A stretch of 64,000 nucleotides of DNA from Onchidella celtica. Its lineage: Eukaryota > Mollusca > Gastropoda > Systellommatophora > Onchidiidae. The position numbers and the translations under genes were made by a program. A model generated the notes under the pieces. That model was not told where the DNA came from, did no database searches, and saw nothing but the letters and a program-made list of their open reading frames with translations. The stretch spans positions 32,561,961 through 32,625,960 of the forward strand of contig OZ007574.1 of NCBI GenBank assembly GCA_963931925.1, written 5' to 3'. This document shows, one piece after another, positions 13,001 to 21,754 of this stretch (positions are counted from its first letter, which is position 1; the number at the start of each line of letters is the position of its first letter).

Positions 13001-15662
13001 TACTACAATTGCTGAGGTCCCCTTTTTTTGGAAGCTTCACGAGGTGTCCTTCCTTCCAGTCCTTTGGAAACTTGCCTCCGGTCCAAATCCTCGAGAATAG
13101 TGAGTGCAGACCCTCTGCAGCCCCAGCAGCATCTGCCTTCAGCGCCTCTGGTGGGATCTGATCTGGTCCAGCTGCCTTGCCTCGATTTAACTGCTTTATG
13201 GCATCATTAATCTCTGCTTTAGTCGGAGGGTCGCAACTGATCGGTAAATCATTTCTTGCGGGTAGAATGTCGGGTGGGTTGCTTGGTGGAGGTCTGTTCA
13301 AGAGGCTGTTAAAATGTTCTATCCATCTTTTTGCCTGAGCTTCCTTTCCAAAAATAGCCTTCCTGTTGTAATCCTTGACAGGAACTTCAGGTTTTCCATA
13401 TTTTCCAGCAAGAGTCTTTGTAGTCTGGTAGAGGATCCTCATGTGTCCTCCTGTTGCTGCCTTCTCTGCTTTCTCTGCTAACATTCCTATAAACTCCTCT
13501 TTGTCTTTTTTAATTGATTTTTTGACCTCTTTAGCTGATGCTCGGTACTCTTCCTGGTTACCAACTCTTGAGCTTCTTGTACGACTTGCATTTACCTGTT
13601 CTTTTAGGTCTCTTCTTATCCTTATCAAGTCCAGTGATTTTTTACTGATCCATTCCTTGTGTTCCACTTTCTTTTCCCCAAGAACATCCTGGCATGTCGA
13701 TGTAAATACTCCTTTTACCTTAGCCCAGTGAGTCTCCAAATCTACTGTCTCTTCGAGGTCAACAAGGGGTTTGAATCTATTCCTCAGTGTCAGCTGGAAC
13801 TCTTCCTTCTTGTCTCCATCCAGAAGGCTCACTGTCCTTCATTGAATCTACAGGTGCAGATGCTCCCCCTTCTCCCAAGATAAAAGACTGATTTAAAGTA
13901 TTTGCTTGTGTTTCTGTAACTGGTTTATTTTTACAGGGTGGGTAGTTGGCCCATCGCCAACTGGCTCTTCTCGGGAGACCAGGACCTTTGCACCTTTAGT
14001 CGCCTCTTACGACACGCAGTATCACGTCAGATGTATTCTTTGCTGTCCCTCTTCTGCAAGAGGGCCCCGCATCTGCACGGGCGGAGTTCTGCGCTTTGGG
14101 ACTGAGAAATTATCCTGGAGACTCTCCTTTTACAAAATGCTTACACTTTGTAATGGTTCCCAATACAGCTCGCAGACACAAGACCTGGCATTTTCAGACT
14201 GCTATTTAATCAGAATTCTAGAACAAATTCCCATACAAAACCGAGGATTTTCTAGTCTTCGTAAACGTAGTCAAATTTCTTCAAAAACTTAAATATTTAT
14301 GACGTTATCATGACAGACACCAGACACCACATTATAATAATAAGAATGATCTAGAGATAAAGATCAAAACACGATGTCTAGAAGGAAAGTTAAAAGGATA
14401 CAAAAACAAAACCAAAAAAGCCCATAGTGTTTATTTATGAGGTTATATTAAGGACATTACCTGTAGAAGAGGACAGTTCGCCTTCTTAGGATAGTCAGCG
14501 TCCTTTTTATTGACCAGTTCATAGGCCATGGTCAGATGACAGAAAGGCCAGTGATATTTCGGTGAACTTAGGCTGCCACAGGAGCCTGCGTTGATATGAA
14601 ATAAAGATTCACTATGGTATTTTTTTACACGGTATCATTGCTTAGATGACACTGTACTTGAGAGTGTTGGTACTAAAAAATCCACAGAGCGAAAAACTGT
14701 TCAAATACTATGATCCATTTTGTGAAGGTTCCCAATTCAGTTGAAAGTGGCAATCCCTGGAATATCGGGTTTACTAAATCAGCAGAAATCTAGATCAAAT
14801 TCCCATACAAAAGTGGAGATTTTCTAGCCGGAATAAACGTCATCTTATTCTTAATTCCAACATGTACTTTATTTTCCCGCTTCGTAATCATACAATTTTA
14901 CAGCCCACGGAGTAAATTTTGTGTTTCCTCAAATTTAAAAAAAATAAAGAAACAGTTTTCACATTCATTAATCCTCTTGGTTCCAGTTTTCCATAATCAA
15001 CTGAAACAGATCACCTGGTATATAATGCTCTATTTTGTTAGAATTTTTTTTTTCAGGTATTAGCAATATTTTTTCTAGATAAATATTTGGAATTTTGCTT
15101 TCATATCTCTATCTGAAATCAGTTTTGCATGTTCCGGAGTTTAGGAAGAGAAAGCCAGTGACAGGACAATTTTTGTGTTTTTAAGCAAGCTAGATTAAGA
15201 GACAACATGAAATCATTTAATTTAGTTAATAAATGCGACTTTTGTGTAATAGATTATCGCACAATAGACATCGCAATAAATGCAAGTTAAATGTGTGGAT
15301 CTGGCAAAATCGAGCTAAATTAGCTAAATTAAAGACTAAATTCCTGAGCACCCCCCCCCCCCCACCCTCCCCCTTCTCCCCAAGGGGAAACATTTTCTAT
15401 GAAAACTGAGATTGCTTATAATATGAAAGATTAGTCGTTTTTCTGCATTCAGTTAAGATAGTTTGCATGAAACCGTCTTAAATATAATTATTTTATTTTG
15501 ATTTATCGAAGAGATATAAAAAGTTCACATCAGTCCCGGTTTCGCCGGATCCACTTACAAGGATTAACAATCTATGCACTGAAAGGCACGAGTCGACTCA
15601 TACTTACCAGTGGAAGCCAACAGCCATGAGAAAAGACACAACAATTGTTGTGAGGAGATCAT
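3737..15662 (-). CDS. Secreted 2xLamG-PAN protein, complete ten-exon gene model (558 aa)
   Basis: Ten minus-strand exons (15608-15662, 14461-14585, 10985-11162, 10238-10441, 9555-9746, 8390-8517, 7115-7379, 6233-6382, 4776-4877, 3737-4014) have GT-AG borders and matching phases, and sum to 1,677 nt, 559 codons including the stop. The product has a signal peptide (residues 1 to about 18), a LamG/ConA-like domain (exons 2-5), a second such domain (exons 6-9) and a PAN/apple domain (exon 10). No membrane segment follows, so secretion is expected. LamG and PAN modules bind carbohydrate or protein ligands in known families; the actual ligand is unknown. The exon 7 and exon 9 donors were chosen among alternatives by phase and by alignment of the two domains. 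Intron 2 carries a LINE, intron 8 a 20-bp minisatellite, intron 5 a 30-bp minisatellite. I recognise the domains but not a named gene. Confidence 0.78.
4776..4877 (-). CDS. Exon 9: end of second LamG-like domain
   Basis: Phase 1-1 exon of 102 nt beginning VTDTNGTILVGAAHEP and containing AACLTVAHG. It aligns with exon 5 of the first domain (GYVHISEPADPLE...FCCLAIFSS). The acceptor ccattccacag is embedded in the adjoining minisatellite. I chose the CACG|gtagga donor because it gives phase 1, as required by exon 10; a later TCA|gtaaat donor would break the frame. Confidence 0.65.
4900..6040. repeat. Intronic 20-bp minisatellite (intron 8)
   Basis: More than fifty diverged copies of a roughly 20-bp unit, consensus GGTAAGTGTGGAATGGTACT on the plus strand. 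At least fifteen copies contain the exact 5' splice-site consensus G|GTAAGT, in antisense to the gene. The array begins within about 20 bp of the exon 9 acceptor. The long minus-strand open frames (residues such as PFHTYQYHS) are repeat translation. Confidence 0.95.
6233..6382 (-). CDS. Exon 8: second LamG-like domain, middle
   Basis: Phase 1-1 exon of 150 nt between ttttcaatcag|GA and TTGG|gtaagg. It reads LCAAVTNPEVIPANSWILIG, then FVYAV, EVDLHVNT and ending QHGLG. It aligns with the second half of exon 4 (VPLQTWTMIAV...ITLQVNT), a typical LamG beta-strand with a central Trp. Confidence 0.75.
6400..7076. other. Intron 7 sequence
   Basis: Holds a G-tract at 6,418-6,431 and a (CA)n stretch at about 6,886-6,955. 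Nothing else recognisable. Confidence 0.5.
7115..7379 (-). CDS. Exon 7: second LamG-like domain, N-terminal half
   Basis: Phase 0-1 exon of 265 nt. The acceptor is tttgtctcag|TGC behind a T tract; the donor GACG|gtaggt at 7,109-7,114 gives the phase needed by exon 8. It encodes VYYWDGSVFSYMS, then ITMVIMVRPDPPVEGVVFDY and LTLTLNTGHATLEMKDVD. It aligns with exon 3 plus the start of exon 4 of domain 1 (VFMFDGTDN, GIVFFVYPENDTGVIFDY). An intron present in domain 1 is therefore absent here, or was gained there. Confidence 0.78.
8128..8370. mobile_element. MITE-like TIR element, copy 1 (243 bp)
   Basis: Inverted ends of about 22 bp (left GGGCGGGTCTGGCGAAATCC; right, reverse-complemented, GGGTGGATCTGACGAAATCG) flank an interior with a long G tract at about 8,299-8,320. 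A second copy at 15,295-15,554 has the same ends and the same homopolymer feature on the other strand. Its right end lies about 20 bp from the exon 6 donor. Confidence 0.7.
8390..8517 (-). CDS. Exon 6: start of second LamG-like domain
   Basis: Phase 1-0 exon of 128 nt from ttttccaag|CT to CAG|gttgaa. It reads SVKENCLVGEESHSFLHLWP, then LSVDSLGYDVV and ends APSYLQ. The HLWPL motif corresponds to YHWPF in exon 2, the start of domain 1, and both exons end in Leu-Gln at phase 0. The open frame past the donor runs into the MITE right end, which supports the chosen donor. Confidence 0.72.
8955..9455. repeat. Intronic minisatellite, about 30-bp unit (intron 5)
   Basis: Roughly fifteen irregular copies of TTTCACCGGTTTGCGAATTG plus TAGGTAAATG. 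Spacing varies. Short ORFs through it are not credible genes. Confidence 0.85.
9555..9746 (-). CDS. Exon 5: end of first LamG-like domain
   Basis: Phase 1-1 exon of 192 nt from aacaacag|CC to CACCGT|gtaagt (phase judged from CCG T). It encodes TGDSGPFDSEGYVHISEPAD, then FCCLAIFSSKV and MFKEPNWPSTAPC. It ends the first LamG module and hands over to exon 6 at phase 1. Confidence 0.8.
9750..10230. other. Intron 4 with (GGT/GAT)n microsatellite
   Basis: A GGTGGT/GGTGAT-rich stretch occupies about 10,076-10,185, close to the exon 4 donor. The rest is unremarkable AT-rich intron. Confidence 0.6.
10238..10441 (-). CDS. Exon 4: first LamG-like domain, middle
   Basis: Phase 1-1 exon of 204 nt from ctcccccag|CC to AGGAG|gtacat. 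It reads NISYWTIKLVRGTLLAVLRD, then NVVIQGKGG, VPLQTWTMIAVSWEKDVGS and ITLQVNT. A closer upstream AG would break the phase; this acceptor restores it. These are ConA-like sandwich strands with the conserved Trp. Confidence 0.8.
10795..10945. repeat. Dispersed repeat 'CTAACGCCGCAAACG', copy 1
   Basis: Shares about 150 bp with 16,975-17,125 and 51,575-51,735, including CATAATACTAACGCCGCAAA, AATTTCT and GAGCTGGAACAA. It lies in intron 3, next to the exon 3 donor. Confidence 0.75.
10985..11162 (-). CDS. Exon 3: first LamG-like domain, N-terminal half
   Basis: Phase 0-1 exon of 178 nt from cattgtag|GTG to GATGCAG|gtgagt. It encodes VGPPELGYNVFMFDGTDNTG, then LLSEAGIVFFVYPEN and GVIFDYVSKKQDAG, typical strands of a LamG-like fold. 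Confidence 0.82.
11163..11683. other. Intron 2, right-hand part
   Basis: No recognisable element before the LINE target-site duplication at 11,684-11,697. Short open frames are without similarity. Confidence 0.5.
11698..14083 (-). mobile_element. RTE-like non-LTR retrotransposon with 14-bp target-site duplication
   Basis: A perfect 14-bp direct repeat, GAGTTCTGCGCTTT, flanks the insert at 11,684-11,697 and 14,084-14,097. The 3' end on the minus strand is a short (ATG)n tail (CATCATCATCATT on plus), as in RTE-type elements. The 5' 250 bp are non-coding and include the minus-strand phrase GTAAGAGGCGACTAAAG. It lies in intron 2 of the LamG-PAN gene in the same orientation. Confidence 0.88.
11718..13832 (-). 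CDS. LINE reverse transcriptase ORF without endonuclease domain
   Basis: An uninterrupted frame of about 700 codons. The first 200 residues are the linker (EHFNSLLNRPPP, ending before the RT). The RT shows GKAAGPDQIPPEALKA, LPKKGDLSNCSNYRGI, EEQAGFRSNRSTTDQIATL, LDYEKAFDSID, GVRQGCLLSPFLF and the catalytic FADD box in DDLDFADDLALLSH. The C-terminus has LLYGCETWNAS, RRWRWIGHTLRSP and KRSRGRPRGTWRR. This resembles RTE/BovB-type elements, though the clade is uncertain. An in-frame TGA lies just upstream and no AP endonuclease is encoded, so the copy is probably inactive despite its clean RT frame. The true start is unclear; the frame opens at a GTG, not an ATG. Confidence 0.9.
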   Translation of the reverse strand: MSLLDGDKKEEFQLTLRNRFKPLVDLEETVDLETHWAKVKGVFTSTCQDVLGEKKVEHKEWISKKSLDLIRIRRDLKEQVNASRTRSSRVGNQEEYRASAKEVKKSIKKDKEEFIGMLAEKAEKAATGGHMRILYQTTKTLAGKYGKPEVPVKDYNRKAIFGKEAQAKRWIEHFNSLLNRPPPSNPPDILPARNDLPISCDPPTKAEINDAIKQLNRGKAAGPDQIPPEALKADAAGAAEGLHSLFSRIWTGGKFPKDWKEGHLVKLPKKGDLSNCSNYRGITLLSIPGKVFNRIILKRIQNATDPKLREEQAGFRSNRSTTDQIATLRIIVEQSLEWNSQLIVNFLDYEKAFDSIDRETLWRILRHYGIPEKMVNLIKSMYEGTSCRVVHDGELTDSFDIKTGVRQGCLLSPFLFVLVIDWLMKETTSGGRNGIQWTPCTQLDDLDFADDLALLSHTHDQMQAKTTALNKISESIGLRIHPAKSKVLKIVAPPSAQVRVGDQPLEDVESFCYLGSIIDNKGGTEAEVKARIGKAQAAFTSLSKIWRTKDISLKTKLRIFNSNVKSVLLYGCETWNASQACIKRIQVFINRCLRKLLKIRWTDKVSNEIVWKRTRQSPVREEIGRRRWRWIGHTLRSPGNSITKKVLDWNPQGKRSRGRPRGTWRRARENDVQRSGKTWNNVKRLAHDREGWKVFVGGLYPDPG
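14461..14585 (-). CDS. Exon 2: start of first LamG-like domain
   Basis: Phase 1-0 exon of 125 nt from atcaacgcag|GC to CTACAG|gtaatg. It encodes SCGSLSSPKYHWPFCHLTMA, then YELVNKKDADYPKK and ends NCPLLQ. The signal-peptide cleavage probably falls near its first residues. Confidence 0.82.
15295..15554. mobile_element. MITE-like TIR element, copy 2 (260 bp, intron 1)
   Basis: Ends GTGGATCTGGCAAAATCGAG and, inverted, GTGGATCCGGCGAAACCGGG, with an interior C-rich tract at 15,351-15,375. It is absent from the matching position near 545 in the paralogous copy, so it inserted after the duplication. A target-site duplication is not clear. Confidence 0.72.
15608..15662 (-). CDS. Exon 1: signal peptide of the LamG-PAN gene
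   Basis: ATG at 15,660-15,662; encodes MISSQQLLCLFSWLLAST plus one base, then the gtaag donor at 15,603-15,607. It is a classic signal peptide with a phase-1 end, the phase used by extracellular exon-shuffled proteins. The start is supported by the matching exon at 588-642. Confidence 0.85.
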
Positions 15663-16431
15663 TGCGGCTTGCTGCGAATATGTCTAATCTATGAGAATGA
15701 GTCAACAAAACAATTTAGAACATGATTTCTTTTTCTTTTTTATATTACTGTTGTTTTGTTTTGCAATTTAGCGAAATAAATAATATCGCGAACCGTGTAC
15801 AATAAATGTATAATCATATGCTTCTATATCCGTCTAAATATACCATTAGCAACGAATTTGTTTATTAATGAACTTGATCACCTATGTATCCATATTTCTA
15901 AATCTCCAGCTTATGCGTCTAATCACACCTTCTTTTACCAGCCCTCGATCCATCTTTTTAATTCAGCATTCTGACAGCCTCACCCAGAGACATGCTACTA
16001 TTATACTGGGCTGAGCGCGGGCATGGAGGTGCTGTGACGCCGCGCATGGCGGGCCGTGCCGCCATTACAATATGGCAAAACATCGCTCGAGGAACTGATC
16101 ATTGCTAATTTGCTCCAGATTACTGTCTTTATTTATTCTGTTCATTGAAGGGGACAATTGCTAGTTAAAAATACATTCCATCCCTTTTCTTTTCTTTCAC
16201 TGTGTATATGTGCCACATGTACGTTCCAAAAGCCGAAAGCCTATATGTTTTTAAATTGGTTGTGTGTTTAGGGCTTCTCAAATACACTCTTTTTGGGGGG
16301 GGACAACTATTGATATATTACACCTGGCCTCTCTACGACTCACCGCCTAGTGTTTGCAGTGTTTGCTTTGCCAGTTTTAGGAAAATGACGGCCGCGCTCC
16401 ACAACTGGGTTTCACTCTGCGTGCTGAGAAA

Positions 16432-16773
16432 TTAAATAAAATAAAATAACAAACAAAGAAATATAGGAGAGAAAACAAAAAGGAAGAGATAATGAAGTTA
16501 ATCAGGGAGAGAAGGCTACAATGGTGTGGACATTTATGGCAGATGGACAGAAACAGAACCGCGAGAAACATAATAGAGTGGAAACCCACTGGAGGACACA
16601 GAGGCAGAGGAAGACCACGCCTGACCTGGCAATGCAAACGTTGAAAAGGATCTAATGTCGCTCGGAAGCTCCTGGCACCAAACAAAATATGATGCCCAGG
16701 ACAGAACTGGTTGGAGAAGGATGGCCCCATGCGCCCGCAGTGGCACTGGAGGAACTAAGTGCTAAGTAAGTAA
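16432..16773 (+). mobile_element. LINE 3'-end fragment with TSD and (TAAG)n tail
   Basis: The plus strand encodes a decayed C-terminus (RRLQWCGHLWQMDRNRTARN, then GGHRGRGRPRLTW and, after a frameshift, a tail) and ends in CTAAGTAAGTAAG. An 11-bp direct repeat GTGCTGAGAAA at 16,421-16,431 and 16,774-16,784 bounds it. It is 5'-truncated. Confidence 0.82.
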
Positions 16774-16974
16774 GTGCTGAGAAACAATAGGGGGTGCGCG
16801 GTCTAGTCACTGGCCTCACTCATAAACGTCGATCTCACTACATGCCTTCTTTTTTACTGTTCTGTCCATTAATTTTTTTCATCAGTCTTTTCGCGCCATA
16901 AATTCTTGTTTGTTCTATCTCCATGTTCTGTATGTAGAAGTGTTATAACAAATGTGCACACTTTCACATTTGTT

Positions 16975-17125
16975 TCAACTGCCTTGTGGCAGTTATCAAA
17001 ATGTTTCACTGTTCTGATTCATTCTAGCTCCTTATCATAATACTCCTCAAGCCGCAAACGTGTCACGTCGAATTTCTTAGCTGTGCAAAGAGTGGAGTTG
17101 GAACAAACATGAGCGAAGGTCGCAT
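16975..17125. repeat. Dispersed repeat 'CTAACGCCGCAAACG', copy 2
   Basis: Matches 10,795-10,945 and 51,575-51,735. It interrupts the A/B duplication alignment, so it arrived in copy B later or was lost from A. Confidence 0.7.
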
Positions 17126-17154
17126 TTTTTCCATTACTTTCATGATTTACGCTC

Positions 17155-17156
17155 TT

Positions 17157-17189
<33 letters not shown>

Positions 17190-17226
17190 CTGTCTCTGTC
17201 TGCATGTCTGTCTCTCTCTCTCTCTT

Positions 17227-17279
<53 letters not shown>

Positions 17280-17282
17280 GTA
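17155..17282. repeat. (TC)n microsatellite
   Basis: TC/TG-rich array, absent from the homologous site near 1,020 except for a short CTCTTTCTG. Confidence 0.95.
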
Positions 17283-17425
17283 CTTAATTTCATGCGTTGT
17301 TGATATGTTTCCACAATTTATACGTCTGCCACCTAGGTGTTCGTAACTCCTTCTTTCACAATACATTCACACCAGCACCTAATCGTCTGTGACCTATTAA
17401 AGCATCCACTAGTACGTTAACACTA

Positions 17426-17603
17426 CGTTTCACTACACTATACTACACTACACTACATTACACTACACTACACTACACTATACTGCACTATATTACACTA
17501 CACTACACTACACTACACTGCGCCACACTACACTACACTACACTACACTACACTACATTATATTACACTACGCTACACTACACTGCATTGCACTACACTG
17601 CAA
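17426..17603. repeat. (ACTAC)n microsatellite, copy B
   Basis: Counterpart of the array at 1,173-1,416, about 60 bp shorter and more interrupted. Confidence 0.95.
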
Positions 17604-18954
17604 GTTTATCTGCTCATTGCTTGCACATTTGTAAACATCTATCTGCCTGTGTCTGCCAATCCAATTTTTTCTTTAAATTTTCAATTCTAATCTGTGTGAG
17701 TTGAATATCAAAACTCGTGAAGTTAAACGCATTGTAATATTTACATGCTTACCGTACCAGTTAGTCATGAAGAAATAGGCTTGAGTCAGAAGCTACTAAT
17801 TTGTAATGAAGTACAGCATTTACCATATGATGTGTTTCCTCCTACAATAACTTGTTTAGCGTTTCTATTATTTCCACCGTCCATAAAATTGTGTAGATGA
17901 CGTTATAATTACGACACTGGGTGTCTTATCACCAATCTTGATCAAACCGAATCAGAATCACAACTTACACTTTTGTTGGTGTCTTAAATATGCTGCAGTC
18001 AGGAGCATGAATTTTCAAATCTCGAACCCCTCCTCAAAAAGGCTGCACTTTCAGATAAAATTTCCCGCTGTGGGATTTCAGTCTTGTCACTGAAGACTCC
18101 CACAGTTGCTGAAGTCCCAGTCTGAGCCGGGACCAAAGTGCCGTCGTGATGTTCCTCGTTTTGTTCTGTTACTGCTGCTGTCTTCGCTTTTAAGAATAAC
18201 TCTGTCATTGATTGATAACTACACGAGATGTCGTTTTTTGTGATTTATTGAGAAACTAGAGATTAAAGTCTTGCTCTGTTAATGTTTAACCCAATGGCCG
18301 TCAAGCCCAAAACGCCCTTCCTTCTTTTAGCCTACAAGACAGTTTTCAATCTGCGTTTGTGACAGGCAAGTCAAATTGCGATAAAACATTCATTAATGGA
18401 AATTACATTAGCACATTGTGCTTTCGGGGATTCATGTCACGTCTAACTCCAATACTTCTTCCTCATGTTAGGGGACCGCAGTCTAATTACAAAGCTGAAT
18501 AGAGAAAATTATATTCATTGTTCAGCTACAGTTTATAATGTAAAGTACCATGGTCCGCTATACTTCTTTGATCTGTGGCAAAATTTTCTTAGAAAACAAA
18601 GTCTTTGACCATTTCAAAACACAGGCCTTTGTAAAATGTTTCTTTCATCTGTGGTGATATTTTTTTTATGTAGAAAATTAATCCATTTGCATTTCCGAAA
18701 TTCTAGTCTTTGTAATAGCTTTATATAAAAACTATATTGCAAAATGTGATTCGATCACATGACGGGGGACCAGTCTGAAATGATCAAGTAATGTAATTCT
18801 TCATCATGACCAGGATAGCTGAAACTTATTGTTGTCTTCCTGGACATGTTTTCTGTTGACTAGTTTGCTCTTTCAGCCAGTTTTATCACATTCACATTGT
18901 AACAGCAACAACAACGACAAAACGACTGTGGGGTCGCAGCAAGGCTTGAGACAA

Positions 18955-19370
18955 AGACAAACTATGGCAAAAAGAAGCAAGGCGTTATTTACAAGGCATA
19001 CCTTGAAACTAACTCTAGCGTTATTTTCAAGGCATACCTTAACAGCTTCTGATTGGTCAATGAAACATGCCTTGAAAATAACGCTGGCGTTAGTTCCAAG
19101 GCATACCTTGAGTCCAATAAACAATACATAGCTACCCCAGCGGCTTTCCCTGATATGTCAATCTGACTACTACCCAGACGAACATCGGCCTACGGCCTCG
19201 ATGATACAAACTGACTAGACCCTCACGTCGTTACATATCAGTCTGACAATGCACAGTCTAAGGCTCCACGTTTAGAAATACTGAAACAGCTTCTGATTGG
19301 TCAATGAAACATGCCTTGAAAATAACGCTGGCGTTAGTTCCAAGGCATGCCTTGAAAATAACCACTTCGC
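18955..19370. repeat. Fold-back repeat with partial second copy
   Basis: Two inverted arms of about 48 bp (around AACTAAC..AGCGTTATTTTCAAGGCAT) surround a 22-nt loop containing CTTCTGATTGGTCAATG at 18,970-19,125. The loop and right arm recur at 19,284-19,365, about 250 bp away. Confidence 0.8.
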
Positions 19371-19419
19371 AAAAAGAAAATGTTGAATGCATCAAAGCTT
19401 CGATCACGTGAGAAATAAA

Positions 19420-19762
19420 ACAGAAACCATACAATCCAACGGGAAGGAAAAGGAAGGACTAACCAAGCTTTCGGTATATTAACCTTCGTGAAGAAAAAAA
19501 AATGTAACAAGATAGAAAATGAAACCAATGATAAAATCGCAGAAAGTCTCGGGCACTAAACCTGGATTCTCGGAGCGCAGCATGTCCGTCAGAGTATGGT
19601 AACCCGAAGTTAAACGTTCAACGATTTCTTTATTTGTTTAATTTTTTTTTTTTAAATCTTGTTCCATTTGTTTTCCTGACGAAGGTAAATGCACCGAAAG
19701 CTTGATTAGTCCTTCCGTTTTTCCTTTCTTTTGTATTTGACTGTATCGTTTCTGCACTATTT
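19420..19762. mobile_element. Fold-back/MITE-like inverted repeat
   Basis: Arms of about 95-105 bp (left contains GGAAGGACTAACCAAGCTTT, right the reverse complement of GGAAGGACTAATCAAGCTTT) around a loop of about 140 bp. No coding capacity. Confidence 0.75.
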
Positions 19763-20159
19763 CGTTCGCTGGGCTTTGCTACACACAATTTTTCTCTCTT
19801 TTTTTTTTTTTTTGCCACATTTGGACTCCACTGGCAAAGATAAGCTGTAGGTCCAAAGGCAAAAACAAAAACAACAACAACAAGAAAAGAACTCTAGGAA
19901 AGAGCCAAACATAAGGTCTTGGAACTTGCGACGAAAGACGAAATAAAATGCAAAATTTCATTGGAACACACGCGGTATGACGTCACGTCAAGTGAAACAA
20001 AACCAGAAGAACTGAAGAGCGTTACAAAAACATTCAAAACTTCCACTGAATTATCACACTGCACCAGAACATAATTCTTTTTACGAATTCACCAGAATTA
20101 ACACCTGTTTGATTTATGTTAGCCTCTCTAAACTGTTCAGTATCAAAACTGGTAACTGT

Positions 20160-21398
20160 TGTCACGAGTGGAGTGATTGCAATTAAGGGGATTGCTACAG
20201 AGCGGGTGTAGAATAAGAAGAGCTCACGACAGACGGATAGGAAAAGACGTGAAAGGGGAAGAGTAAAAATAACTCATGCAGACAAGTGGGAAAAGCGTGC
20301 GTGTATGAGTGGTGTGGAAGTCTGAATGAGGCGAAAGCGCTGGATTACTATCACTGCAAGTTAGAAGGTCCTACGGATCGGACCTGTGAATAAGAGCCCA
20401 TCGGGCGGACATAAAGGGAAGCAGTCGAGAAGACTAGTGAGAGTCTTTCCAGTTATGACTGGTATGTAGAACGTTGATTGATTATTATGATTGATGTATT
20501 ATATTATATTCGTCTATTACCATGATGTGAATAAGTATATGTGAGGAATGTGGAAGTCCTTGATATTGGATATAGCAATGTGCGCCACGAGCGATAGATG
20601 AAAGTGAGTTCACGGATTTGTAGCGCGAGTGAGTAGTGTGTACTCCGATGGAAGTGTGTTACCGTAAGATGTGTGGTGAGTGAAAGGTGAACTAGTGTGT
20701 GTACGCTTCATGGGTTGTAAGGAGAGGTGGAGTGAATAGAAATGGTAGGGTATTATACCAATGTAATATTATTCATGTAGGTGTCGGGGACGGGCCGCAG
20801 AGCCACCTCGATGAGCACAGGGGATAGGCCAGCATAGGGCCGGAGGCCACACATAGGCCAGAAGTGAGGCTGTCAGTGCAGGACAGTAGAGGCACATAAA
20901 GTCGTGGCAGTCAGGCCACGGACAGGAACGTAGATATGAGAGTGAATGAGATACTATATTGTTGCCATGTTGATAGGCTAGGGAACTGATACTATGTTGT
21001 TGCCATGTTGATGGCTATGGAAATAATAATGTGTTATTGCCCTGCTGAGGTGCTAGGGGAGTGCTAAGGTGTATGACACTAGGAAGGTGATATTGAGAGA
21101 CTGCGGTGCCAGTAGATTATTAATGGGCTATTAAGACCCTGAGGGGAGAGGCTGAGGCCGAAGTGCCTTTAGGAGTAACTACCGGATTGTGGATCCGAGG
21201 GAGAGTGCGTGTGAGAATAAGGCCGTTGTACGGCAGTTCATTTCAATAATATAATGTATGTAATTGCGCTATTATATGTATAATTATGTTTAATAAATGT
21301 GTGAGTCTGATGGGTTGTTTTGTTAAGTGTTAACTTGTTTGTTCGTGATTGTCGTCCTGTCATAAACTATTACATCTCCCAGTCTGGGATTTGTGACA
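20160..21398 (+). mobile_element. Solo LTR, copy 1 (1,239 bp)
   Basis: Begins TGTCACGAGTGG and ends TTTGTGACA (TG...CA), flanked by a perfect 5-bp duplication ACTGT at 20,155-20,159 and 21,399-21,403. An AATAAA lies near the 3' end (about 21,292). No internal retrotransposon sequence is attached, so it arose by LTR-LTR recombination. It matches 55,065-56,296 along its whole length. A 5-bp TSD is typical of Ty3/gypsy-type and other LTR elements. Confidence 0.9.
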
Positions 21399-21754
21399 AC
21401 TGTCCAACTGAAGAGAGGAGGACAATTTTCATTAAATTTAATTTCTGGTTAAGATAAATTTGGTGTGTAAATCTATTAAGAGATTGGGCCAGTATGCGCT
21501 TCCAATAATTTTCGATCGAATTATTGATTTATCCTCAGGAGAATGAAACAAGGAGTGCTCAATACCATGGCCGACAATTACAAACAGGGTCAGATCATGT
21601 CGTGTGTGAAAGTCGCGTTACAGAACTTTCAGTGATTAAAAACAAAAAAAAAAAGAACTAATAGAGCTATTACCTCCAATTACTACTGTCCCTGTAGCAC
21701 CAGAAATCAATAGTAGCTTAGTTCCTCACCCCCCCCCCCTTCCCCCCCTTCCCC

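Larger units (their letters stand above)
14690..18885. repeat. Segmental duplication, copy B (matches 60-2,740)
   Basis: The counterpart of copy A, covering part of intron 1, exon 1 and about 3.2 kb upstream. Copy-specific additions are the MITE at 15,295-15,554, the segment at about 16,010-16,810 containing a LINE 3' end, and about 16,890-17,280 (dispersed repeat plus TC array). Confidence 0.75.
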
